Positions 1-11,319 of a stretch of DNA of 64,000 bases are shown here, one piece after another. The translations under genes were made by a program, and so were the position numbers. The stretch is from Euglena gracilis (Eukaryota > Euglenida > Euglenophyceae > Euglenales): the NCBI GenBank assembly GCA_039621445.1, contig CP154957.1:2040504-2104503 (forward strand), given 5' to 3'. The notes below the pieces were generated by a model. It saw only the letters and a list, made by a program, of their open reading frames with translations. It searched no databases and was not told where the DNA came from. Every line of letters starts with the position of its first letter. Position 1 is the first letter of the stretch.

Positions 1-44
1 AGCGCACGCGCACACACACCGCACCACACCACACGCACCACACC

Positions 45-218
<174 letters not shown>

Positions 219-267
219 GGCGCGCGCACACACACACACAAACAACACACACGCGCACACACACAAC

Positions 268-354
268 CTTGCGGGCGGCCTTATCGGGCAGGTGGATGAC
301 CTCCTTGGGGTCGTATGCGTTGAACACGACCAAGCACCCCCAGGCACAGGATAA
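268..354 (-). CDS. Internal exon, unknown protein (leftmost)
   Basis: Minus-strand block of 87 bases, exactly 29 codons, between an AAAAG acceptor and an AAG|GTTGTG donor. Nearly every third position is G or C through the stretch C-L-V-V-F-N-A-Y-D-P-K-E-V. No domain is recognised. The V-V-F motif recurs in the exons at 540-645 and 1007-1223, so these three may be related modules of one beta-rich protein. The gene continues to the left beyond the window. Confidence 0.65.
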
Positions 355-539
355 CTTTTGTTGGAAATATCAGGATTAATCTGAATTTGTTGGAAATTGT
401 CGGTGTCTGTTGGTAATTGTTTGAAATTGTCGAGAATGAGAATGGTCAGCAGCTATCAGGAAATGTCGAGCTTTATTGTGTTTAATCAAAAACTGATTTT
501 GCCAGGAAATTCTGGGAATCTTTGCTGGAGGGGCTTGAA

Positions 540-645
540 CACGACGTACATCGGCCACGGGTAGAGGAATTCTGCGGACTGCTCCCGAACCTTGCCGGAG
601 CTATCCTTTGCCTCGAACCGGACCCCCACGACGAGATCAGTGTAC
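540..645 (-). CDS. Internal exon with Y-T-D-L-V-V-G-V-R-F motif
   Basis: Minus-strand reading frame opening after an AACAG acceptor. It reads Y-T-D-L-V-V-G-V-R-F-E-A and ends near E-F-L-Y-P-W-P-M-Y-V-V-F-K. Third positions are strongly G/C. The 3' end is uncertain: a GTACGT at about 556 would make a good donor, but coding-like codons run on to about 525 and the frame only stops at 486. The alternation of hydrophobic residues suggests beta strands. No family is assigned. Confidence 0.6.
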
Positions 646-1006
646 CTGTTCATGACAGAGCAATGGGGGCATGTTTCAGAATGCGTCGCCATTCCACGAT
701 GTCGTGAGGCGGTTCAACACAGCTTCAACTTCGGCAAACTTCAAGTTCCGATTTCACCGTAAAATTTGTGTTCCAAGAGCCACATGAAAAATGTCTGTTG
801 TAGTCATGACAGGTGCCAAATGGAAAATGTCTGTTGTAGTATGTATGTTAGTATGTAGTCTGTTAGTATGTTGTAGCGGGGCTGAGCAGTTCAGCCGGAA
901 CAGTCGTTGTTCAAATTGCATTTGGACACCTTTGGCACAAAAAAATTGCTTCTCAAATCAAAATGTTCCAACCAAGAGGGCTACCACAGGAAAAAGTGCA
1001 GGTTAC

Positions 1007-1223
1007 CGATGCGATCCCCAGAACACGACAACAAAGTTCCAGCGCACACACTTCCCGATCGGAGCGTCGCGATTGGTGGTGACGACGAACGTGTACCGCT
1101 CCCCCTTCCGGGTGGCGCGGGACGCGCGCAGCCGCACCGCCCGTTGGCTCTTGCAGTTGAGGTAGAACGAGTACGGGCCGCGCAGCCGCTTGCTGACCGA
1201 GACACGGAACTGGAACGACTGGC
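1007..1223 (-). CDS. Internal exon, beta-rich, unknown family
   Basis: One of the clearest exons. The acceptor is GACACAG at 1224 and the donor CG|GTAACC at 1006, giving 217 bases on the minus strand. The frame reads G-Q-S-F-Q-F-R-V-S-V-S-K-R, then R-Y-T-F-V-V-T-T-N-R, and ends F-V-V-V-F-W-G. Almost every codon ends in G or C. It may be a beta-sandwich segment of the C2-rich gene, but no diagnostic residues were recognised. Confidence 0.75.
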
Positions 1224-1344
1224 CTGTGTCGGGCCAATGCATGCACAGAGCGTGGGGGGGGGAGGGCATCTCTCAGGCGCAAATTCAGCCACCTCGATTC
1301 CTGGTTGAAAACCCACAGCATATCCACCCAGCACTGCCCAACCG

Positions 1345-1489
<145 letters not shown>

Positions 1490-2038
1490 CAGAGTAGAGT
1501 TCAGCGGATGGTGACACAGAGCATCACTTTTTTGCTTCGGAGTTGGCGGGGCCAGATTGCTCTTTTGGGAAATGATACATGAATCAGTGGGTTCAGCAAA
1601 AAAAAGGACACAGAGGGCAAAAGTGAAAAGGCATAAAGGCATAAAGCGATACTGAACCAAAGAATCGTAGGGCAACAGCAGAAAATCGAAATCCCAGAAC
1701 ACTTTGCCTCTCGTGCGCTGAAGCAGGTCGAGACAAGGATTCACGCTGGTACAAAAAGCGCACCTCTGCGGATGGCGAAACCGAGGGGAACGTGATAATC
1801 TGCAGTCAGCGATTTTTTTTAAGGCAGCGGCCGCCTGCCACCAAATGGTACTACCCAGGGGGAGTGGGGTCCTGAGGAGAAGGGTCCTGAGGACGTATTG
1901 GGGTAGATTTGGGGTCAAAAAAAAGAGGAAAACCCCCCTCCAGGGCAGGTACCCACAAGGACAGCCCACGAGAGTTCTGCCAAATCCCCCACTCCGTACC
2001 CCCCCCACCAGGGCTTCCAACCTTTAAAAAATCTCTGC

Positions 2039-2099
2039 CTGCAGTTCCATGCTGGTCGAAGAAATAATCCCGCATCACATGGACATTGGCAGGTCCCGG
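2039..2099 (-). CDS. Short internal exon with candidate GC donor
   Basis: The minus-strand frame reads P-A-N-V-H-V-M-R-D-Y-F-F-D-Q-H-G-T-A after an acceptor-like CACGAAG. The coding signal stops at CAG followed by GCAGAG, which would be a GC donor rather than GT. Function unknown. Only 61 bases long, so support is moderate. Confidence 0.45.
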
Positions 2100-2692
2100 C
2101 TTCGTGTGGGCAAGGGGGTCAAATCGCCCAATTTGTCAGGCACGGATCCATGCGTATTGGACAGGAGGAAAAGACAACGAGGAGGGACCTTCCCCGTGAA
2201 ACAGTGTGGTGGAAGGCTTTGGGTTTGAAGCCTTCGGCGCACATTGCAATCTGGTACCACCTGCACGGCCGCAGGGCATACAGGGGCCAACCTTTGAGGG
2301 CCCAAAGACACATCATAATAATTTCGGCGGGCCATACGCGAAAAAAAAGCGCAAAATGCTGAAAAATGCATGAATATTTTGCAAACTTTGCAAAATTTGA
2401 AAATCTTGAAAATGTTGCATAAAAATGCAAAAGGAGCCAAAAACTTTAAAATGGGGGTCCAATGTCGCAAAGCCAACTTTAGGGCAGGTCAAATTTGCAT
2501 ATAAAGCAGATGTGGGCCAAGCGCCCCAGGTGGAGACAAGTACTGGGGGGAGGGGACGAGCAAAAACCTCAAAAAGAAAACGAGAGCAACAACCCAACAA
2601 ATGTTTAATGCAGCGTAGCGTTCATCGGGGGAAACCCAAACCCAGCCAGAAACCCAAACCAACCAATCAATGGAACAAAGTGGGAAACTGAC

Positions 2693-2738
2693 CACGCAGG
2701 ATCTTGATGCCGGGCTGGTGGCTGTCGTAATCCACCAA
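2693..2738 (-). CDS. Short internal exon, unknown
   Basis: The minus-strand acceptor is ACCCCGCAG at 2739 and the donor GTG|GTCAGT at 2692. The frame reads L-V-D-Y-D-S-H-Q-P-G-I-K-I-L-R with mostly G/C third positions. It is 46 bases long. Family unknown. Confidence 0.5.
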
Positions 2739-3058
2739 CTGCGGGGTCGCATCGGGTGATGTCCAGAAACGTCATTCGAAAAAGTTCCGTCCAAATGGAA
2801 TTATATTTCAAATGTCCAAATGGTATTTTAGGTCTGGCAAGCCCGTCCTGGTGAGTTGATGGTGTGGTTTGCATTGCTGGCACCAACAAGAAAACAAATG
2901 AAACGACCTAAACACCTGGGGTTGCAGAAGAGGTTCGTTTTATGTGCTCAAATTTTGATTGGCATGCGAGTGGGTATGATGCGATGGATGACTGATTAAC
3001 CACAGGTCCAAACCGACACGGAAGGAAGGGTGTGCAGAGAAAGAAAACCAGGTCACAC

Positions 3059-3150
3059 CTTCAACAGAAAGGGGTAGTGGTACTCTATGCCCCGGTTGGT
3101 GGCGTTGCCGACAAAGACGCAAACGTTGTCGCACTCAGGCCAATTGTCGC
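3059..3150 (-). CDS. Internal exon, unknown
   Basis: The minus-strand frame contains W-P-E-C-D-N-V-C-V-F-V-G-N-A-T and then I-E-Y-H-Y-P-F-L-L-K, directly before an AAG|GTGTGA donor at 3058. The acceptor is unclear because AG occurs at two in-frame places in the first 30 bases. Probably the beta-strand part of a larger domain. Confidence 0.6.
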
Positions 3151-3255
3151 TCATGAAACATCGGCAGGGGGGGGATTCCATTTCCATCAAGTGACAACCA
3201 ACTTTGAAAATGAACAAAAGAAGGGAAAAAGAGAGGGAATTTGGCCTGGCCGTAC

Positions 3256-3366
3256 TTCCCTGGGGTGGCCTCCAGTGGGACCTCCACCCCGACGACGCAG
3301 ACGGTCCCTGTCCCACAGGGGTATGAGGACGGCACCGCAAAGTTGGCATGGCAGCAACACGAAAAC
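3256..3366 (-). CDS. Internal exon, unknown
   Basis: The acceptor TTTCTCTGGCACAG at 3367 is pyrimidine-rich and the donor is AA|GTACGG at 3255, giving 111 bases. Two frames are open. The one with about 80 percent G/C third positions reads A-N-F-A-V-P-S-S-Y-P-C-G-T-G and then C-V-V-G-V-E-V-P-L-E-A-T, so it is preferred. The hydrophobic alternation again suggests beta structure. Confidence 0.62.
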
Positions 3367-3590
3367 CTGTGCCAGAGAAACCGTTTCCGGGTGTGGCCGA
3401 ATATCAGCCTGCAACATTGAGTAGCATTGAGGGAAGATAAGAAATGGAACTTTCCCACCCAATACATCGACCAAAAAAAAGATGGAAAATAAAACGAATT
3501 TTTTGATATCATTTTCAAATCATTTTTTGTTTCATTTTCATAAACAGTTCATTTTCATTTGGTAAATCGCCTGAGTAGGTTGCCACACAC

Positions 3591-3729
3591 CGTTGCAGCC
3601 AACGATGGGAACCTCCATGATGGACGGGTCGTCGAGGTGCAGCCCAAGGCGGAACACGACGGTCGGCGGGGCGGGCTGGTTCAGGGTGATGGCGACCAGG
3701 AAGGGCACCGCGATCCGGACCGCGAACCC
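3591..3729 (-). CDS. Internal exon, C2-like beta segment
   Basis: Clear minus-strand exon: acceptor GTCCGGCAG at 3730, donor AACG|GTGTGT at 3590, 139 bases. The frame reads F-A-V-R-I-A-V-P-F-L-V-A-I-T-L-N-Q-P, then V-V-F-R-L-G-L-H-L-D-D-P-S. The alternating hydrophobic pattern and the D-D-P turn are compatible with a C2-type beta-sandwich. That domain assignment is inference. Confidence 0.7.
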
Positions 3730-4228
3730 CTGCCGGACAAGGCAAACTCCCATACCACAGGTAGATTTGTGTACACGAACGCACACACACACACACACAC
3801 ACAATTATCTGGTGAGACAGGATCTTGATCTTGATACAGGGATGTGTGTATCTGCATTGTGCCTTGTGTGTGTGTATGTGTGTGTGTCTGTATTTCTAGG
3901 TGTGCCTGTGTGACATCCAGTGGTACATCCTGCCATCCAACCAATTATGCAAACACAATATTTTGTGTATTGCTCCCCGAATGCAAAATAAAATAAAATT
4001 GGTTGTTTCCCCCGAAGCCGTCTATCGGAGGGAAAGCTCCCTTCTTCTCCCCGAAGGGGCCGAGGCGGGGGAAGATAGGTTGGTTGGCGGGACCACACGC
4101 TCCTCTCTCCCACGTTGGCATCAATCTTCCTTTCAATGTACCGCCCGGCAGACTGATGCCAACGCCGGTTCTAAAAACGGACGCTTCAAATTCCCTGCTG
4201 CGCGGGCCCGTTGTTTTGCCCGGTGCAC

Positions 4229-4279
4229 ATAATCTCATAGATCTGCTCGGTAATCCCCAGCCCGTCCATGCTGTACCCC
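4229..4279 (-). CDS. Short internal exon, unknown
   Basis: The minus-strand frame reads Y-S-M-D-G-L-G-I-T-E-Q-I-Y-E-I-M and is followed by a GTGCAC donor at 4228. Two acceptors are possible: a CCCCCAG at 4280 or a TACAG at 4271. The codons are G/C-ending. No family recognised. Confidence 0.5.
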
Positions 4280-4907
4280 CTGGGGGGGGGGGTGCCACGG
4301 GGTAACCCAACCTGGCTTCAGGCCAGGTTGGCCGGGATCATTTTCAAGGTTTGTTGCAAATTTTGGGTGGTTTTAGGTGGGAGTGGGTGTCCCAGGGGGA
4401 ATGGTTGGGGGTGGGTGGGAGCCCAAACCCACCGAACCTCGAAAACCCACACCCACCCACCCACCCACCCACACACACCCCCTTTTGGGGTTGGGTGACG
4501 AAGGTGTCAAGTGTGCAAACACTCCCCTCAAATAACTTTGCCCTTCAAAATTAGTAGAACGACCTTTTTGGCCCCGACCCCCAAAATTATTTGGGCAATA
4601 CCCAACGCCATTGACGGACCAAATAATAACATTTCCCAAAAGAAAATTGTTGTCATGTGCTGTTCAGTAACGTTTGCAACACAATTTAATGCTTCTATTC
4701 AAATAGAGTAATAGAACACCATGGCATGCTCTTTTGTGCTGTCCACCTCCTGATTTCCCAAAAAGATGCAGGGGGGGGGGCGGAATTGTTTGGGCTTTTT
4801 CGGCCAAGCCATTTCGGAACGCAACACGCTGAAAAGCCCGGCTCTTTGAGGGGGGTAGTAACTCCTCTGGCTGGACACACCTCTCGGGGTTGTGTTAAAT
4901 TGTGGAC

Positions 4908-5045
4908 CTGCAGCGAGTCCGGCACAGGCTCCATCCCCACCGCCTGCAAGACGTCGCTGCCGGCCACCGCATCGACTGGCGTTGAACTCGCAGCGTTTCG
5001 GCAAACGAGTGTTGCCCCAGCCGGGGCCGTAACAATAATGGAGGG
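4908..5045 (-). CDS. Internal exon, unknown
   Basis: The minus-strand frame reads I-I-V-T-A-P-A-G-A-T-L-V-C-R, then V-A-G-S-D-V-L-Q-A-V-G-M-E, and ends at CTGCAG|GTCCAC. Coding bias is strong, but no convincing acceptor was found near 5045, so the 5' edge is approximate. Confidence 0.58.
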
Positions 5046-5254
5046 TAATACTCACCCCCCCCCCCCCACCCGTTGATGCCGTTGAATTAGCCACCAGTGA
5101 AAGAATGCAAAAGAATACCTGCAGCAATACAGTTGCTGCAGCGCAAGCGGCACTCCACGTCAGAGGAGAGTTCCATAAATATGCGAAACCTTGAAAGCAA
5201 CTTAAAAACAGAAAAAAACCAACACACTGTTTTGAAAGACAATGAATGCGAATA

Positions 5255-5350
5255 GTATTGTCCCAGTTTGGCGAGCCGGTACGGCTCTGGACAGCAGCAG
5301 CACCAGCCACGATAATGTTGGCCGGCATAGGCCACGAGGGAAGGATCGAT
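5255..5350 (-). CDS. Possible exon, frame unresolved
   Basis: A GC-richer island on the minus strand with three open frames of similar third-position composition. One contains P-M-P-A-N-I-I-V-A-G-A-A-A-V. Position and composition match neighbouring exons, but neither frame nor splice sites could be fixed. The surrounding 5050-5900 is otherwise CA-, CCCA- and C/G-run-rich and shows no gene. Confidence 0.3.
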
Positions 5351-5919
5351 TAGGCGGCTCCATTGGGGCTGCCTGGAGAGCAGTGTGGAATGTGGATGTG
5401 TACAGAGGGCCAAATGAAAGCAACCACGCACACACAAATACACAGACACCCAAACATACGCACACACCAAAACCACACACCAACGCACACAACACACCCA
5501 CCCACCCACCCACCCACCCACCCACCCACACACACACAAACACACCCCCACCCAGACACAGTCCGGGGACAGGGTTACAGTACACTATGGTGGTGTGTTC
5601 CATAGTAGGTACACCGGAACTGCTTGGGGGGGGGGATTGTTCTGGCCTGGCCAGACCCGGGCAATTCTGACTTGAAATGGCAATGTTTGGGACTATGGCA
5701 TGGTCTAACCCACAATCCGCCCTCCCCCAGGACGGTAAAAAAAAAATCCTTGCCCACCCAAAAGAAAAACTCGCTCGCTCACCGACGCGCCAAAACGCAC
5801 TAGCAGAAGCTTTTGAGACACCCCCCCCCCCCCTGAAGTAAACGCACATGCAGTGCCATCAGTGTGCCGCCGTGGGGCGGTTTGCAGCAAAAATCAGGTT
5901 GCAGGTTCGTGATAAGAAC

Positions 5920-6110
5920 GCCTGCCAGACGCGCGAGGTCATCACACTTCCGTGCCAGTACGCCCATCGCCTGGCTGGGGCACAACACGCGGCCACTGCC
6001 ACAAGGCGGCCACGCGCCGCAGCGCGGCATCCGGCGGCGTCGCCTCGGGCCGGGGGGGCCGACCCCCAAACCGCTAAGGGGTCCGGACCCGGCGCGGGCA
6101 CGGCCGGCCG
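5920..6110 (-). CDS. Probable GC-rich exon, frame uncertain
   Basis: Strongly GC-rich block on the minus strand. One frame contains M-G-V-L-A-R-K-C-D-D-L-A-R-L-A-G-V-L-I-T-N; an overlapping frame is also open. The other minus frame has stops. The boundaries could not be set because no clean acceptor lies to its right. It probably belongs to the same gene as its neighbours. Confidence 0.4.
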
Positions 6111-7267
6111 CTGCGGCGGACGGTCTCTACAGCGCTGTGCCGGGGATGGGCGAGGCTGTCAGGGCAGAGGCATGGGGGGCTGAGTGGCGGGGGTGGGCCC
6201 CGCGGCGGGTCGCGATCCCGGCCGGGATCCGGATCGCGGGGAACCGCGAATATATAAATTCCAGCGGGGCAGCAGCGATGGAGGGGCCGACGGCCACAGT
6301 GCAATTGGTTGACAGCAAGGGTTTGGGCTATCGGCGGGCTGCCGGCGCGGACATAACTTCACTTTTTATGACCCCAAGGGGGAATTCTTCCCCCAAAACC
6401 CACCTACCACTTTTCAAACCCTACCCACACACAACCTATACCCCCCCCCCGGGAGGTTGCCCCCCCACCCAATCCCATCCAAAATCGGCCAAAAACTCTG
6501 CAGAAAGAAATTTAGCTGGCTTTCGGCCAGAAAACATTGACCCAAAATGCAATGGAATCCCTGGAGTGCAATGGAACCACTGGGAGGGGCTTCCGGAGGC
6601 CCACCTGTACCCCACTGTCACCCCACTGTACAAACCCCCCACCCAGGGGATACCCCCTGGCGGGAGGGAGGGGGTCCGGCGGAGTGGATGGGAGGGCAGC
6701 CCACTGTTTGGGGGGTCACTGTTTGGGGCTTCACACCGAAAAAAAAGGGCCAAAAATGCAATCCAGACAAACACTGGCCTGGGAAGCATTTAGGAATGCA
6801 GTACAAAAAAATACATCTTCTGGCCGTTCTATCAACATACACCGTAGAGCAAAATATGCAAAACAAGCGCTGGGCCGACAAAGGCCAAAACCACCCCAAA
6901 TGTCGCAGCCCGCGGAATTTGTAGAACGCAGGTCAGAGGGCAACCAAAGTTGCAGTCGCATGGGGCGGGATACACAGTGTCAGATCAGCGATGGAGAGAC
7001 AACTGCCTGCAGGGCACATCCCTGGTTCCAGAAAATAAAAACAACCACTGCCCCCCCACCCCCCGGCCAAATGATAGACGTGGGTCTCATTTAGGTTACT
7101 GAAACCCAGGCCGAGCAGGGCTATATTACTGCTAATAAATTATTGTGGGCCCCCGGGGATCCCAATAAGTTGAAGGCCATCTTCTGAGGATGCTCAGAGC
7201 TTTGTCCTTCGGAAACTATGGTATGCGATGGATCATAACCGGTAAACCATGGCCTGAGTGTGGGTAC

Positions 7268-7472
7268 GAAAACCCTGGGCGGGCGCGCAACCGGTGATAC
7301 AGCAGGCTGGCCACCTCCAGCCCCACCAGCACGTCGGCGTCCCCGGCGCAGTAGCAGTCCAGCAGGTAGCCGTACCGCGCCACCCGGAACAACTGCAGCC
7401 CGACGGTGGCCGGGACGTGGCGGGGGACCTCGGGGCCAATGGCCGGGTCGGGGCGCGGGCTACCCGGAGAAC
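7268..7472 (-). CDS. Large internal exon, unknown
   Basis: About 205 bases with almost exclusively G/C-ending codons. The acceptor is ACAACCTCAG at 7473, with a GTACCC donor at 7267 or a GTTTTC at 7273. The frame reads V-G-L-Q-L-F-R-V-A-R-Y-G-Y-L-L-D-C-Y-C-A-G-D-A and then V-L-V-G-L-E-V-A-S-L-L-Y. This is one of the most secure coding assignments, although no domain family is recognised. Confidence 0.75.
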
Positions 7473-7804
7473 CTGAGGTTGTGTCCTGCCCTGCAGGTGT
7501 CTTTTTGTGCACCCCGCTCAGGCTGCTTTCACAACAGGGTGACTTTTTTTTGCTGAATGTGTCAGGCACAACTATTTTCCTCAGGGGGGCAGGTTTTGGA
7601 TTTGATTCTTGACTTTTTAAAAAACCTTCGCCGAAAACTGACGGCAAACCTTCCCAAAAAAGGTCTACATATAACAGCCAAGACCACGTGGGAGTCTTCT
7701 TAAAAAAAGTACCGTTTTTTTCGAAAGTTGGGGTTGTTGGAGTCTAATTAATTCATATTGCTGCATCCAAAGACCCTGGGTCAAAGGGTTGCACAATAAC
7801 CTAC

Positions 7805-7876
7805 GCTCTGCTTCATTTCATTGTGTTCTTCGCAAGGTGAATTGGACCGGGACATGTACTGTAGCACACGATCGGC
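7805..7876 (-). CDS. Short internal exon, unknown
   Basis: 72 bases, exactly 24 codons, between the acceptor TCATCTCCAG and the donor AGC|GTAGGT. It reads A-D-R-V-L-Q-Y-M-S-R-S-N-S-P-C-E-E-H on the minus strand. Both splice sites match consensus, but third-position bias is weaker than in neighbours. Confidence 0.5.
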
Positions 7877-8019
7877 CTGGAGATGACAAATCACAACAAA
7901 CATCGAGAGAGCACCCCACGGTAGATGCCTGGCGGCCGTCTGACGATGCGCTGCCCTTCCTCTCAAAGAACGGGAGCGACCAGGCTCGACGGAGCAGGTG
8001 TTCGATGGACGAAGAGTCG

Positions 8020-8310
8020 GGGGGACCCGGTTTCTTCCTGAGACTGGGGAGGTCCCCCCAACCACCCAACCCGGCGCGAGACCACCCCAGAGGGGGGTGA
8101 GGGCAAAAGACATAAAATCGGGCCATCTATGGTATTTCCCCCAAAAAAATAACCGGAATGCATACCTGGTGGTGTGTGTTTCTGGCCCGGGACCATCCGT
8201 CCACCCACCTCCTGAGGGGTCCAGTCCCGGACACAACCCACCAACCTCCCACCCCAGGGGGGTCTTCTGAGTCAAAAAAGTAGCCTGGTAAAGACCACCT
8301 GTTCCACCCA
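8020..8310. mobile_element. MITE-like element, related to the copy at 13195
   Basis: Contains a middle section (ATCGGGCCATCTATGG, then CCCCCAAAAAAATAACCGG) that parallels the centre of the short element at 13195-13361, with flanking C/G runs and a right end of GGTCTTCTGAGTC..AGCCTG. The left terminus is not clear and no target duplication was found, so this is probably a degenerate copy. Confidence 0.45.
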
Positions 8311-8453
8311 GTTGAAAAAAATCTGAATATTTTTTTCCAAATTGTAGTTCAGGTGCAGAAAAATAAATTTTTGCGACTTTGGGATTAAAAAAGTCAACAC
8401 AACTCAAAAACAAACACAACATAAAAACATAACATCTCTTGAATCTAAACAAA

Positions 8454-8700
8454 TTTAAACCCCACCCCTAATAGAAGCACGGGGCCGCAACAAACGCAGG
8501 GTCCAAATAGAAGCGCACCCCCCGCCACCGAAGGCAGCGGTCAGCTACATGCGCACCCTCCCATTTTGATGGGATTTCTAAAGGAAATCAACAAAAATCG
8601 CGCAGGTAGGGTCCAAACGCCAAACGAAGCGCACCCCCCGCCACCGGAGGCGGCGGTCCCTATAAGCGCACCCGTGCTTCTATTAGGGGGGGTGTTTAAA
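8454..8700. mobile_element. Inverted-repeat element with TAATAGAAGCACGGG arms
   Basis: About 247 bases bounded by 30-base inverted repeats: TTTAAAC..TAATAGAAGCACGGG on the left, and on the right CCCGTGCTTCTATTA followed by the mirror image. They differ at only two positions. Inside, the segment GAAGCGCACCCCCCGCCACC occurs twice as a direct repeat. It has no coding capacity, so it is a non-autonomous foldback element. The TTTAAA at both edges may be a palindromic target or part of the terminus. Confidence 0.75.
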
Positions 8701-9002
8701 CACGACACAAATTTCTTGAACCTTTGAGTTTTGCAGAATTCAACTCATTCCCTGCCAATGGTATTGCCTGAGGGGCACGACCTTCCTTGAAACGAAGCCC
8801 GCACCACACTGTTCAGGGGGTGAAACCGCTTTAACCCAGAGTTCCAACCCCAATGATTTGCGACCGTCCTGGAATCAGCCCATCCCCATTTGCCAACCCC
8901 AATGAGAAAGCACCGCAGTTGGAATCGGCTGGAACTTACCCACGTTTGCCACGCGCCACCCCAGCAAAATGTGCTGGAGGCCGATATCTGTTCACGTGGC
9001 AA

Positions 9003-9275
9003 CAACCCCGGGGGGAGGGGGGGTCCTGGAGTCCCCTGGAGTACCGGGAAAGGCAGGCACTACCCCTGGGCACCGATCTCGTCGTGGGCCAAAAATGCCC
9101 AAAATAGGCTTTTTTGATAGAAGTTCCCCAGCGGCCAGGACGTTTGGCAATGCCCCCCCCCCCCGGGCTTTGGATCTGGGTGGTTTGGAGTGCCTGTCGA
9201 AGCGACCACCGCCTCGGGTGGGGGGCCCTCCCTTAAAAGTCAGGCTGGTCGGCAGCAAAACACAACAAACATTTT
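9003..9275. mobile_element. Degenerate C/G-run element
   Basis: Starts with an AACAACCCCGGGG-type edge and contains GGCAGGCACTACCCC and GGAGTGCCTGTC, also found in the element at about 21525-21811. It ends near GTCAGGCTGG. Termini and duplication were not resolved. Likely a relative of the GCACCTGACTAAA family at 51018 and 53514. Confidence 0.35.
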
Positions 9276-9291
9276 TCTGTGCCAAATAAAC

Positions 9292-9491
9292 CCAACAATT
9301 CTGGCGTGTGCTCGTTGTGCACTTGCGCGCGTCTGCCGGTGCAGATTGCCTCCTCCTCCGGTCCATCGGGCCCCGGTCGCGGGGCTGGCCCGCCACTGAC
9401 GGCCGGAGGAACCAGCGCGGTGGTAGTCCGGCAATGCAGGTGGAACGGCGCCGGCACCGGAAACGACAGGGTTGCGATGGATCGGGGTGAA
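9292..9491 (-). CDS. Internal exon, proline-rich, unknown
   Basis: The minus-strand frame from a CCTAAAG acceptor at 9492 reads [16 protein letters not shown], then [16 protein letters not shown]. Third positions are strongly G/C. The coding signal may end at CAA|GTGCAC (about 9327) or continue to about 9292. Confidence 0.62.
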
Positions 9492-9537
9492 CTTTAGGAC
9501 CCCCTGGGGGGGGTCTTATAGTTCCCACCTGCCATGT

Positions 9538-9568
9538 ATATATGTATATATATGTATATATAGATATG

Positions 9569-9599
<31 letters not shown>

Positions 9600-9612
9600 A
9601 TGTGTGTGTGTG

Positions 9613-9678
<66 letters not shown>

Positions 9679-9680
9679 TG
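9538..9680. repeat. Mixed (TA)n / (GT)n microsatellite
   Basis: TATATG, GTGTGT and a long pure TA tract, followed to about 10040 by GT-rich sequence with CATG/CGTG variants. Translations across it are artefacts. Confidence 0.95.
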
Positions 9681-10199
9681 GTACATATGGAATGTGTGGG
9701 AAAATATGGGTATATACGTGAGATTATACGTGCATGTGAGCATACACTTGCCCGTGCATGTGGGCATTATTATGGGTGGTGGGTGGACGGTGCGCGCATG
9801 TGTTCGTGCATGAGTGCATGTGTGTGCGTGCGCGCGTGCTTGTGCGCGTGTTTGTGTGTGTGAGTGTGTGTGGGGGGGTGGGTGTGTGGGTGTGTGGGTG
9901 GGTGTGTGGGTGTGGGTATGGGTGTGCGCACCTGCGACGTGTACCGATGCACGTGCGTGCGTTGCATGTGTGCATTTTGTCCATAGATGTGCTTGTGTGC
10001 TCGCTGGTGTCAGTGTGTGTGTGTGTGTGTGTGTGTGCCTTCACAGAAATTGAAACTGAGAATTGCTGGCCCTATGGGAATCCTTGCAACTCATACTGCA
10101 TACTTACACAGAGGAGGGTGTATCAAGCTGAGCGAAATGAACTGTGCACCTCCACTACAGAGAGTCGCCCACCTAAAGCATAGAGGAGCAGGCAATCAC

Positions 10200-10301
10200 C
10201 TCCGAACTGCCTTCTGTGGCCATACTGAGGGAGACCCGGGGCTGTGTGTTGCTCACCGGCAGGCTGATGCTCTGTCCGGCGCTCCACGTGGGGCCGGTCA
10301 C
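10200..10301 (-). CDS. Internal exon, unknown
   Basis: 102 bases, exactly 34 codons, phase 0 at both ends. The acceptor is CTGCCCCCAAG and the donor GAG|GTGATT. It reads V-T-G-P-T-W-S-A-G-Q-S-I-S-L-P-V-S and then V-S-L-S-M-A-T-E-G-S. The codons end mostly in G or C. The alternating pattern suggests beta strands. Confidence 0.7.
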
Positions 10302-10776
10302 CTTGGGGGCAGGCCATGCATGGGGGTTGCGTGGCGGAATGGCAATCCTTTAGAGGGTGGTCCCGGTTCAAGCCTTTCCTGGAATGGAAAGCATGAGCAT
10401 CGGGATAGTTGGGAGCCTGCGTAAGAGCTGCCTCCAAAAATTGGGGGAAACCTGTGGGATAACACGGATAACAACGGATGAGATTTGGACCCCCCCCAAC
10501 TGTGGACAAGCACCAATCCCGGTTTCCACACCCACTGTTGGTGTTTTTGATGTCGATGGCCAACTTTCCACACAACACAAATCTTCGAAAAAGGTGCATA
10601 ATTACATTTTCCCATTTTTTTCCACCTTAGTCAAAATCGTCGTCACCGATGCCAGACCTCATCCGTAGTTAACTGTAATCACTCATATTTGGTGGTCAGG
10701 CCTATCCGGCGTTATCCTTTGTTATTCTTAGTTACTGCATTGGGGGTTTGGGCTTACCCGTAATTATCCATTGGTA

Positions 10777-11165
10777 ACCCCCCCCAAATAATACCCTCCC
10801 GGGGTATTATTTTTTCGCCCGAAGTCCCGGCCCGAGGGGGGGGGGTATTATTTGGGGGGGTATTATTATCGAAATTTTTTCGAAGTCCCGTAGGACCCAA
10901 AATAGCGCCAAAACCCCCCTTGGGGTCATTTTTTGTACTTTCTTATGAAATTTACCATTTTTTGGAGGTCACATGATCCAGAAAAATCGACTTTTTTCGT
11001 AATTTGTTGTCAGAAACTGTGATTTTTACCTACATTTTCAGGTCAAAATCCGGGCCTTCGGCCTTCAACCAGGGGGGGTATTATTTTTTCACCCGAAGTC
11101 CCAGCCGGAGGGGGGGTATTATTTGGGGGGCATTGTTTGGGGGGGGGGGTATTATTTGGGGGGGT
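10777..11165. mobile_element. Foldback element, TA target type
   Basis: Left end ACCCCCCCCAAATAATACC and right end GGTATTATTTGGGGGGGT are inverted repeats. TA flanks both sides (10775-10776 and 11166-11167), suggesting a TA target duplication. Internal copies of GGGGTATTATT recur near the ends. The same terminal type is at 48116-48305. No coding capacity. Confidence 0.65.
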
Positions 11166-11319
11166 TATTTTGAGTTATCTGTTCCAAGATAAGCGCCAAT
11201 CCCTGGTTGAAACATGACGGAGTGGCAACTGTTTTTGTTGCCCTTCAAATGACCGAAGAGTGGTCAAGGGGTGCTTTGGAAAGACGGATTGTGCCCATCG
11301 TCCTTGTCAGCCTGGCAAA

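Noticed and set aside
10325-10400. tRNA-like segment (TGGCGGAATGGCA and GGTTCAAGCC)
   Set aside because: A- and B-box-like motifs are about 34 bases apart, but no acceptor stem or T-arm pairing can be formed.
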